Shown here piece after piece: positions 1 through 5,902 of a stretch of 6,529 bases of DNA. A program made the translations under genes and the position numbers. How positions within the stretch are numbered: the stretch's first letter is position 1; every line of letters starts with the position of its first letter. This DNA comes from Bacteroidota bacterium (GTDB lineage: Bacteria; Bacteroidota; Bacteroidia; Bacteroidales; VadinHA17). The notes beneath the pieces are model-generated. The model searched no databases. It was given only the letters and a program-made list of their open reading frames with translations, and was not told the origin of the DNA. The stretch covers positions 1-6,529 of the forward strand of contig JADFUQ010000441.1 of assembly GCA_015222065.1 (NCBI GenBank), in the 5' to 3' direction.

Positions 1-1077
1 ATTGGACTCATAATTTGTACCCTACTCATATATAAACAGCTTCAGTACCTGCAAAATAAAGATTTTGGTTTTGATAAAAATAATGTATTGGTAATAAGAA
101 ACGCTGAATCATTAGGTTCATCTAAAATTGCTTTCAAAGAGGAGTTATTGAAATTACCTGGGGTAATAAGTGCAAGTGTTTGTAATCTGGTACCTCCGGA
201 TGTTAATTATTCTGATGTTTTCCGGCCAAGGGGAGAAGATACCCAGGAACGTGGTAGTAATTATTGCATTGTAGATGAGGATCTTCTGAAAACCCTGAAG
301 TTATCAATGGTAGATGGAAGATTTTTTTCAAAAGAATTTCCTTCTGATTCAAGAGCAGTTGTAATAAATGAAGCTGCAGCCCGTTTGTTCGGTTGGGAAA
401 ATCCGGTTGGTCAGAAACTTCAGACATTATGGGAAGAAAATAATGAAGATGTCCGGGAAGTAATCGGTGTTGTTAAAGATTATAATTTTCAATCATTGGA
501 GGAAGAAATTACTTCTCTCATTATTTTCCTGGGAACAGAAGGGAACAACCTTCTTGTAAGACTTACACCCGGCGATGTCAATAGAAAGATTAATTTGATT
601 CAATCGAAATGGAAATCTTTCGCTCACGGAACTTCTTTTGATTACTCATTCATAGCGGATAATTTTAATGCAAAATTCAGGAAAGAACAACAACTTAGCA
701 AAATCTTTCTTGTATTTACTTGTTTAGCAATCATTATTGCCTCTTTGGGGTTACTTGGTCTTGCTACTTTCACAGCTGAACAACGATCCAAGGAAATTGG
801 TATCCGTAAAGCTATGGGAGCATCTTCAAATGGTATTGTGAAATTAATGTCTATGGAATACCTGAAGCTGATTTTTATTTCATTTATTATTGCTATTCCA
901 CTTTCTTATGGAATGATAAACTGGTGGTTGAAGAATTTTGCTTATAAAACTGATCTTGGCGTAATCAGTTTTCTTATTGGTGGGGTAATAGCTCTGTTTA
1001 TTGCAATTTTATCTGTTGGTTATCAATCCATTAAAGCAGCTTCCCGGAATCCTGTTGATTCTCTGAGATATGAATAA
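1..1077 (+). CDS. ABC transporter permease, FtsX/MacB family (C-terminal part, 5' truncated by window edge)
   Basis: The frame is open from base 1 to the TAA at 1075-1077, giving 358 residues. The first ATG-like start inside it (TTG at 88) is internal, so the gene begins upstream. Residues 1-13 are the end of a membrane helix, followed by the QLQYLQNKDFGFDK segment that typically opens the second extracytoplasmic MacB-like domain in Bacteroidota permeases. Residues of about 30-225 form that domain, with VVINEAAARLFGW and GVVKDYNFQSL typical of it. Three helices follow at roughly 235-255, 288-308 and 320-340. The cytoplasmic coupling loop between the first two carries EQRSKEIGIRKAMGAS, the FtsX signature, and the protein ends NPVDSLRYE. 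By family, such proteins are about 800 residues long with two repeated halves and work with a separate ATPase in lipoprotein, peptide or drug export, or in signalling. The substrate cannot be told here. No ATPase gene lies downstream, so any partner must be upstream or elsewhere. Confidence 0.93.
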   Translation: MGLIICTLLIYKQLQYLQNKDFGFDKNNVLVIRNAESLGSSKIAFKEELLKLPGVISASVCNLVPPDVNYSDVFRPRGEDTQERGSNYCIVDEDLLKTLKLSMVDGRFFSKEFPSDSRAVVINEAAARLFGWENPVGQKLQTLWEENNEDVREVIGVVKDYNFQSLEEEITSLIIFLGTEGNNLLVRLTPGDVNRKINLIQSKWKSFAHGTSFDYSFIADNFNAKFRKEQQLSKIFLVFTCLAIIIASLGLLGLATFTAEQRSKEIGIRKAMGASSNGIVKLMSMEYLKLIFISFIIAIPLSYGMINWWLKNFAYKTDLGVISFLIGGVIALFIAILSVGYQSIKAASRNPVDSLRYE

Positions 1078-1217
1078 AAAGTGTACATGGTAGTTAAATT
1101 GTTTCTGAATCAGGAAACAAAAAGTTTAAAATTAATTACTACTGTGAATTACATAAAAACTACAAAACACTTATTGTAGGAACCGGCTTTGCTCCACAAA
1201 GAGTTATAAAAGTTGAT

Positions 1218-1260
1218 ATAAAACCCGGCTAATAAATATTCTGGTTTTATTGTTTTTTAT
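1218..1260 (+). terminator. Possible AT-rich intrinsic terminator after the permease gene
   Basis: A perfect 8-bp inverted repeat, ATAAAACC (1218-1225) and GGTTTTAT (1243-1250), is extended past a C/T mismatch by one G-C and one G-U pair. It encloses a loop of about 11-12 nt and is followed at once by the T-rich run TGTTTTTTAT (1251-1260). This suits a weak intrinsic terminator that would separate the permease transcript from the helicase promoter. It lies about 140 nt past the permease stop and the stem is AT-rich, so the call is tentative. A smaller 6-bp hairpin (GTTTC/GAAAC, 1101-1118) lies nearer the stop but lacks a T tract. Confidence 0.4.
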
Positions 1261-1294
1261 TGACTTGTATTTTCCTCACGTGATAAATTTTCCG

Positions 1295-1302
1295 TACGTT
1301 TG
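1295..1302 (+). promoter_or_regulatory. Probable Bacteroidota sigma-70-type -7 element for the helicase gene
   Basis: TACGTTTG matches the Bacteroidota -7 consensus TAnnTTTG exactly. It ends 26 nt before the helicase ATG, leaving a short A/T-rich leader of roughly 20 nt. A -33 TTTG is not clear: the expected place, about 1271-1275, reads TTTTC. The leader ends in an A-rich run just before the ATG with no Shine-Dalgarno sequence, as is usual in this phylum. The call rests on the motif and its position only. Confidence 0.5.
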
Positions 1303-1328
1303 CAGCTTAAATTTTTTAAAAAAATAAA

Positions 1329-3014
1329 ATGTTGATATTTAATACATTGGGCTTGTCGCCTAATTTAATGAAGGGGATTGAAGAGCTGGGATTTAAAAAT
1401 CCAACACCAATTCAGGAAGAGATAATACCAATTTTTTTTGAAAAAGAAAATGATATAGTAGGACTTGCTCAAACCGGAACAGGTAAAACAGCAGCTTTTG
1501 GCTTACCTATAATTGAGCAAATAGATATCCGGAACAAATCAGTTCATGCTTTAATATTAGCACCAACACGGGAACTTTGTATTCAGATCTCCAGGGATCT
1601 GAAAAATTATTCGAAATACATAAAAGGTTTGCAGATAGTGCCCGTATATGGTGGAGCAAGTATCGACACTCAAATCAGAGCACTTAAAAAAGGAGTACAC
1701 ATTATTGTTGCTACCCCGGGAAGAATGCTTGATTTAATCAATCGTAAAGTCGCAAAGATTGCTAATGTCAGAACAGTGGTTTTGGATGAGGCAGACGAAA
1801 TGCTTAACATGGGATTTCGCGATGATTTAGACAGTATTTTAGAAAAAACACCTGGTATTAAGAGAACTTTACTGTTTTCGGCAACTATGCCAAAAGAAGT
1901 GGCACGCATTGCTAAAAACTATATGAACAGCCCTGTTGAAATAACTGTAGGAACGCAAAACGCCGGCGCTGAAAATATACGTCATATTTATTACCAGGTA
2001 CATGCACGTAACCGATATTTAGTTCTTAAACGAATTGCAGATATTAATCCGGATATATATGGAATAGTATTTTGCCGGACAAGGATGGAAACCAAAGAAG
2101 TTGCCGATAAACTTATAAAGGACGGATATAATGCCGATGCACTTCATGGAGACCTTTCACAATCGCAACGCGACCAGGTGATGAAGCGTTTCAGGGAAAA
2201 ATCGTTACAAATGTTAGTGGCTACCGATGTTGCAGCTCGTGGTATTGATGTAAACGATATTTCCCACATAATTAACTATAACTTACCGGAAGATAATGAA
2301 GTGTATACTCATAGAAGCGGACGTACCGGACGTGCAGGTAAATCGGGCATTTCTATTGCTATAGTTAACTACCGGGAAAAGAGTAAGATACCACAAATAG
2401 AAAAGAACATTCGCAAGAATTTCGAAAGATTACCGGTACCAAGCGGAACTGAAATATGCAAAAAACAACTTTTTAAGTTAATTGACAGGATGGAGAAAGT
2501 AGAAGTGGATGAAGCTCAAATTGCTCCGTTTATGGATATAGTCAATAAGAAACTTGAATGGTTGAGTAAAGAACAAATAATTAAGCACTTTGTATCGCTT
2601 GAGTTTAATCGATTCCTGGAATATTATAAAAATGCTCCCGACCTTAATGAGAAAGCAGAAAATAAACGAGACAAACGAGATAAACGAGATGAACGCAGCC
2701 ATAGTGATAGACACGGAAGAAGAGGAAAGAACGGTTATGCCAGATTTTTTATTAACATAGGCAAAAAAGATGGTGTTATTCCTGTAAATATTATTGGAAT
2801 GATTAATGATAATACAAAAGATCGTGATATAAATATAGGGGCTATTGATATAAAAGACAGTTTTTCATTTTTCGAAGTAGGAGAGAAGTACACTACCAAA
2901 ATATTGAGTTCCTTCCATGATAGTAAATTTAAAGGTCGCCGTGTTAGAGTTGATGTTGCCGAAGAAATAAAAGGTGGCAGAAATAAAGGGAAACGTAGAA
3001 AGAAACAATTTTAA
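1329..3014 (+). CDS. deaD: DEAD-box ATP-dependent RNA helicase with DbpA-type RNA-binding domain (DeaD/CsdA-like)
   Basis: This complete 561-residue cytoplasmic protein would unwind short RNA duplexes using ATP. By family it is expected to act in ribosome assembly, mRNA turnover and growth in the cold. All core motifs are visible: Q motif GFKNPTPIQ (21-29), Walker A AQTGTGKT (47-54), PTREL (79-83), TPGR (129-132), DEAD (153-156), SAT (184-186), IVFCR (246-250), ATDVAARGID (298-307) and HRSGRTGRAG (328-337). Residues of about 375-440 form a helical segment in the place of the DeaD dimerisation region. A basic, probably disordered linker (441-468) contains a KRD triple repeat. Residues of about 469-546 match a DbpA RNA-binding fold, with RFFINIGKKDG, MINDNT and FSFFEV, and a lysine/arginine-rich tail ends the protein. 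The ATG at 1329 sits just after the A-rich leader and the predicted promoter, so the gene looks monocistronic. The family call is firm. The symbol is by architecture and could equally be given as a CshA-like helicase. Confidence 0.96.
   Translation: MLIFNTLGLSPNLMKGIEELGFKNPTPIQEEIIPIFFEKENDIVGLAQTGTGKTAAFGLPIIEQIDIRNKSVHALILAPTRELCIQISRDLKNYSKYIKGLQIVPVYGGASIDTQIRALKKGVHIIVATPGRMLDLINRKVAKIANVRTVVLDEADEMLNMGFRDDLDSILEKTPGIKRTLLFSATMPKEVARIAKNYMNSPVEITVGTQNAGAENIRHIYYQVHARNRYLVLKRIADINPDIYGIVFCRTRMETKEVADKLIKDGYNADALHGDLSQSQRDQVMKRFREKSLQMLVATDVAARGIDVNDISHIINYNLPEDNEVYTHRSGRTGRAGKSGISIAIVNYREKSKIPQIEKNIRKNFERLPVPSGTEICKKQLFKLIDRMEKVEVDEAQIAPFMDIVNKKLEWLSKEQIIKHFVSLEFNRFLEYYKNAPDLNEKAENKRDKRDKRDERSHSDRHGRRGKNGYARFFINIGKKDGVIPVNIIGMINDNTKDRDINIGAIDIKDSFSFFEVGEKYTTKILSSFHDSKFKGRRVRVDVAEEIKGGRNKGKRRKKQF
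2664..2690 (+). repeat. In-frame 9-bp tandem repeat (AAACGAGAY x3) in the helicase linker
   Basis: Three consecutive 9-bp units (2664-2672, 2673-2681, 2682-2690) differ only in the last base of the first. They encode Lys-Arg-Asp three times (residues 446-454). A fourth, diverged copy (GAACGCAGC, 2691-2699) encodes Glu-Arg-Ser. The repeat lies in the charged linker between the helicase core and the DbpA domain. Unit gain or loss would keep the reading frame, so this is a likely site of length variation. Confidence 0.85.
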
Positions 3015-3270
3015 GACAAAATGCAAAACAGTAAAAGTCCTTTGCTCAAGTTTCAGAGTTGAATTTTTAAATACTGTGACGATCTTATTTTCAACAAATA
3101 AAGCATAAAAAGAAACATTTATCACTCGTAAATAGCATTTCCGAATTACTGTCTGAATTGGATTGTGTGTAGTTCGATTTCTTTCACGCCATTTTATAAA
3201 ATATTCTAACCGCTTTTTCTAATTCTATCCTCTTGTAAACTTGCTTTGATATTAGACGAAATATTCACTT
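3015..3270. other. Convergent intergenic spacer without a recognisable gene
   Basis: These 256 bp lie between the stop codons of the helicase (plus strand) and the small membrane protein (minus strand). I see no strong GC-rich terminator. A GTTGAA/TTCAAC pair (3058-3063 and 3090-3095) could form a loose 6-bp stem with a 26-nt loop, and ATTTTATAAAAT near 3191-3202 is self-complementary. A minus-strand frame open from about 3218 down to 2865 crosses the spacer into antisense of the helicase and is probably chance. No tRNA, insertion sequence or clear repeat is visible. Confidence 0.6.
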
Positions 3271-3738
3271 TTATTGCTGGTCACTTTGAAAATAATGTTG
3301 CCTCACTGACGGAAGCAAAGCTATACACACAATTGATATGCCAAGCAACACATATCCTGTATGAACAAAATGCACGGAGTTTATTAATAAGGTTTGAACA
3401 CTAATCCAAATAATTAGTGCAAAGCCTACATACAATGTAAATGTCCAAGCCCAATACATATCGCTATATACGTTCAGTACATTTACCCATGTCCATTGTG
3501 GTCGCTTTAATAATGAATAAAAAACCAGTGCTGGGATAACGCCTAATACAGTGAATAAAATCAGCCCCGGAATCAGAAAGTTATTGAATGGCGAATTTTT
3601 CAAAATTATTACAGGCATTTGAAGAAGCTCTCCGCTCGGGTCAAGAACTAACACCACACCCCCAAACAAAGCGCCCAATGAAAGGAACAATAGTAAAAAT
3701 AGTAATACATTCGTTGCAACAGGTCTTCTGGTTTTCAT
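3271..3738 (-). CDS. Hypothetical four-helix integral membrane protein
   Basis: This 155-residue protein has no catalytic motif that I recognise. Four hydrophobic helices are predicted at about residues 9-32, 53-76, 97-118 and 125-144, so it is almost certainly in the inner membrane with short loops. Distinct points are a DPSG turn after helix 1 (33-36), an aromatic WAWTFTLYVG stretch opening helix 3, and LLPSVRQHY closing helix 4. The general form resembles small uncharacterised Bacteroidota membrane proteins, and I cannot assign a function. The start is the ATG at 3736-3738, which follows an AT-rich CAATTT/AAATTG inverted repeat (3741-3760) that could hinder ribosome access. It lies 54 nt downstream of the glycosyltransferase gene on the same strand, and no promoter motif is visible in the gap, so co-transcription is likely. 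This is weak evidence that it acts with the glycosyltransferase. Confidence 0.8.
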   Translation of the reverse strand: MKTRRPVATNVLLFLLLFLSLGALFGGVVLVLDPSGELLQMPVIILKNSPFNNFLIPGLILFTVLGVIPALVFYSLLKRPQWTWVNVLNVYSDMYWAWTFTLYVGFALIIWISVQTLLINSVHFVHTGYVLLGISIVCIALLPSVRQHYFQSDQQ

Positions 3739-3765
3739 TTCAATTTATTTAATAAAATTGTGTAT

Positions 3766-3790
3766 CGCCTGCTAAGTGGCTCTTATGGCG
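3766..3790. repeat. Two-part intercistronic hairpin between the two minus-strand genes
   Basis: On the plus strand CGCC (3766-3769) pairs with GGCG (3787-3790). After an asymmetric gap (TGC against T), TAAG (3773-3776) pairs with CTTA (3782-3785) around the 5-nt loop TGGCT. The structure starts 2 bp past the glycosyltransferase stop codon and ends about 27 bp before the next ATG. It could be a transcript-stabilising or attenuating hairpin. Two short stems split by an asymmetric gap, next to a TAACA word, also loosely recall integron attC sites, but the conserved GTTRRRY core is not present. Pairing is seen directly; the role is unknown. Confidence 0.5.
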
Positions 3791-3792
3791 TG

Positions 3793-5340
3793 TTATTGGT
3801 ATCGGTTTTTCAATTCTCCAATTCTGGTTTTATAGTAATTTAAATACCTTTCAGTTGGATACTTACAGAGGTATATTCTGGTTCCGTTCTCTCTAAAATA
3901 TTTATTGTCTATTATAGCTTTTAACTCTACTTCTTTAAAATTCTTTGGTAAAAAGATTTCCGGATCATTATTTTTGTCTAAATCCCAATGAACCCAAATC
4001 ATATAATCTTTTGTTATACCATCAGGTGCCCAAAAAACAAAGCTTCCGTTGAAAGAAATAGGTTCCGGAATTTTAATTTCCTTACCATGAAACATAATGG
4101 AACCGGCCTGACCATAATGATCACAAAAGATATTACAATTTGCTTTATCCTTTTCATCAAGATCTAAATATACCTTATTTACTTTTTGTGCTATCTCAGT
4201 CCAACCAGTCATATCAGACATATCTTGCGGGAAATCGTGTTTCACACCATCTTCCCAGGTAAAAGCATCTTTTTGCTTTACCTGCTCAAAGCTGTAAAAT
4301 GGTATTCCGTCGAATGATAATGAACCATATAATGATAAACACATAAATATCACTAAAGAGCTAAAAATGTATATAAAATATTTTTTTAGATATTTTTCTA
4401 TAAAATACGCACCAAATACGAATAAAATAGGATATAAACCCATTGAATAATACGACTTACCACGTCCTAAAAGAAGTGTTATGATTACAATAAGATAGAT
4501 AAATCCAAATAACCGGTATTGTTTTTCCTTTTTATGGAATAACAAAATTAAAAGTGCTGGTATCCATAACAACGCAGCTTGTAAATTCATCAAAATTTGT
4601 AAAATTAGAAAATCTGAAATTCGCACATGTACTAGCTGCGTTTCCTGTAATTCTTTCATATGATACAATACAGGCCAATTATTATTGTATTGCCACATAA
4701 GGTTAGGAAATATAATAATTAGTCCAAGCACTATCGCCAAAACAAAATATTTTGACAGGAATAGTTTACGATGTTGGGAGATCAATAATGAGACTGCAAA
4801 TGCAAAAATGAAAAATACAATTGAGTATTTATTTAAAAATGCAATACCAAATACTATCCCTATCCATATCCAAATTTTTGGGTCGTTTCTTTTAATCATT
4901 ATAAGAATTAAGTATCCTGACAAAAACCAAAAGAATTGATTAAAACTAACTGGTTGAAATAATGTATTTACATGTAAAAAAAATGGTGATAAGATAAATG
5001 CTAAACTTGCTAAAGAAATTGCATATTTTTTTCCATTCAGTTCTTTCACCATTAATCCAATAAGAATTAGGTTCATTGACCCAATGATTGCAGGGAAAAA
5101 TCTCAATCCAAATGTTGTATTACCGAATAATGCCGTAGCAAACTTGCCCATTATTGCAATAAATGGAGGGACAGCAACATATCCCCACGCAAGATGTTCG
5201 CTTTGAGCATAATATAAATAGGCATCTCTGTGTAATTCATAGTTGGTATTTGTAATTAAATGAATGAGCAATTTTAATGCTGCAAAAAGCAATATTAATT
5301 GCCAATTTCTGGAAATTTTAAATGTAGAAATTGGTTTCAT
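3793..5340 (-). CDS. GT39/PMT_2-family integral membrane glycosyltransferase
   Basis: This complete 515-residue protein begins at ATG 5338-5340 in an A-rich leader. About eleven hydrophobic helices fill residues 13-337, and a soluble region of about 170 residues follows. The first outer loop after helix 1 holds ELHRDAYLYYA (E35, D39) and GYVAVPP (53-59). This is the acidic-plus-PP loop of PMT_2/ArnT-like GT-C enzymes, where an Asp or Glu is the catalytic base. Such enzymes move a sugar from a polyprenyl-phosphate carrier to a lipid or protein on the outer face of the inner membrane. The C-terminal part, with DMTGW (376-380) and HYGQAG (408-413), is typical of bacterial members and faces the periplasm. 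Donor and acceptor cannot be read from sequence. It is followed at 54 nt by a small membrane protein gene on the same strand. No TAnnTTTG motif is visible in the 140 bp upstream. The family call is confident; the substrate is unknown. Confidence 0.88.
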   Translation of the reverse strand: MKPISTFKISRNWQLILLFAALKLLIHLITNTNYELHRDAYLYYAQSEHLAWGYVAVPPFIAIMGKFATALFGNTTFGLRFFPAIIGSMNLILIGLMVKELNGKKYAISLASLAFILSPFFLHVNTLFQPVSFNQFFWFLSGYLILIMIKRNDPKIWIWIGIVFGIAFLNKYSIVFFIFAFAVSLLISQHRKLFLSKYFVLAIVLGLIIIFPNLMWQYNNNWPVLYHMKELQETQLVHVRISDFLILQILMNLQAALLWIPALLILLFHKKEKQYRLFGFIYLIVIITLLLGRGKSYYSMGLYPILFVFGAYFIEKYLKKYFIYIFSSLVIFMCLSLYGSLSFDGIPFYSFEQVKQKDAFTWEDGVKHDFPQDMSDMTGWTEIAQKVNKVYLDLDEKDKANCNIFCDHYGQAGSIMFHGKEIKIPEPISFNGSFVFWAPDGITKDYMIWVHWDLDKNNDPEIFLPKNFKEVELKAIIDNKYFRENGTRIYLCKYPTERYLNYYKTRIGELKNRYQ

Positions 5341-5676
5341 TTAGTTTATTTTATTAGTTTCATTCTATCGATAATTACGGATAATGATTTGGGATAGGTA
5401 CTGTAACTGTGCTATTTAGCGATAATTTGGCCCTGGTTTTACCCATAATACCATTACATAAAGTTAAAATTATTTTGTTGTGATTACCGGTATGGTACTC
5501 TTTTTATTCTCGCTAATAAGCGCTTTGCTTTTCTGGTAGAATGCTAAGCTCTACCTTGTTATGCTAGCTTTTATACAATGCCTTACAAACCAGTATCTTT
5601 CAATATTTAATCAATAAAATAATTTTGTCCAAATTAATATATCACTATTACCGAAATAGAAATATTGTAACTATTC

Positions 5677-5718
5677 AGTGTCTAAATGAAGAAGTGTCTA
5701 AAGTGTCTAAAGTGCCTA
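5677..5718 (+). repeat. 9-bp tandem repeat AAGTGYCTA
   Basis: Three contiguous units, AAGTGTCTA (5692-5700), AAGTGTCTA (5701-5709) and AAGTGCCTA (5710-5718), are preceded by a separate AGTGTCTA copy at 5677-5684. A diverged fourth unit, AAGTTAAAA, follows. This is a short minisatellite, probably produced by replication slippage, and related words occur in inverted orientation 25 bp downstream. Confidence 0.85.
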
Positions 5719-5756
5719 AAGTTAAAACTTCTTCTCTTCTCAACTTTAGTTCACTT
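5710..5756. repeat. Imperfect inverted repeat forming a 13-bp stem
   Basis: The left arm (5710-5723, AAGTG-C-CTAAAGTT) pairs with the right arm (5742-5756, AACTTTAG-TT-CACTT). It gives 8 plus 5 base pairs broken by a small 1/2-nt internal loop, with an 18-nt pyrimidine-rich loop (5724-5741). There is no T tract after the right arm, so a simple intrinsic terminator is not supported. Because each arm is also part of a direct repeat, alternative pairings exist. Confidence 0.7.
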
Positions 5757-5774
5757 TCAACTTTAGTTCACTTA
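5741..5774 (+). repeat. 17-bp direct repeat, two adjacent copies
   Basis: The unit beginning CAACTTTAGTTCACTT occurs at 5741-5757 and again at 5758-5774, with 16 of 17 bases identical (only the last differs). Each copy contains the reverse complement of the CTAAAGTT word from the upstream 9-bp repeat. The pair is flanked by two copies of AACTTCTTCTC (5726-5736 and 5776-5786), giving a nested array. Confidence 0.85.
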
Positions 5775-5902
5775 TAACTTCTTCTCAAAGATAAATAGAA
5801 GGATAAGTTATTGCATACATAAAACAAGCAGACATAAACAAAATATATTTAAGTTTACACGTTCACAAATGTAGCAGCAAGCAAGGAGAACAAGCGTAAT
5901 AA

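Larger units (their letters stand above)
5341..5902. other. Long non-coding spacer with hairpins and a repeat cluster
   Basis: These 562 bp separate the divergent glycosyltransferase gene and HEAT pseudogene. Stops are frequent in all frames. The left half (5341-5640) holds only small structures: a CGCT/AGCG 4-bp stem with a 4-nt loop (5511-5522), a GGTAGA/TCTACC 6-bp stem with a 9-nt loop (5535-5555), and the palindrome TACCGGTA (5485-5492). A TAnnTTTG match, TAATTTTG, lies at 5620-5627 but is about 275 nt from the next start and lacks a clear -33 element. The right half has the repeats at 5677-5786 listed separately. Just before the pseudogene ATG, AAGGAG (5883-5888) is a possible but distant Shine-Dalgarno sequence. 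Confidence 0.6.

Noticed and set aside
203..427. Minus-strand open frame inside the permease gene
   Set aside because: It is antisense to a clearly coding, conserved domain, with no family resemblance of its own.
3021..3062. A 13-codon plus-strand frame just after the helicase stop
   Set aside because: It is too short, has no conserved feature or ribosome-binding signal, and is expected by chance.
2865..3218. A minus-strand frame of about 117 codons crossing the 3015-3270 spacer into antisense of the helicase
   Set aside because: Over 40 percent of it is antisense to the conserved DbpA domain. It has no ATG at its upstream end and no recognisable domain, and its only start is a GTG at 3125. 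The spacer part reads as plausible but unidentified protein, so it was not called.
4685..4939. Plus-strand open frame inside the glycosyltransferase gene
   Set aside because: It is antisense to membrane helices of a well-supported gene and its composition reflects the opposite strand.
5620..5627. TAATTTTG as a promoter for the HEAT gene
   Set aside because: It matches the -7 consensus but is about 275 nt upstream, has no clear -33 partner, and the repeat hairpin lies in between.
5677..5786. CRISPR array
   Set aside because: The units are 9 and 17 bp and directly adjacent, with no unique spacers and no cas genes nearby.
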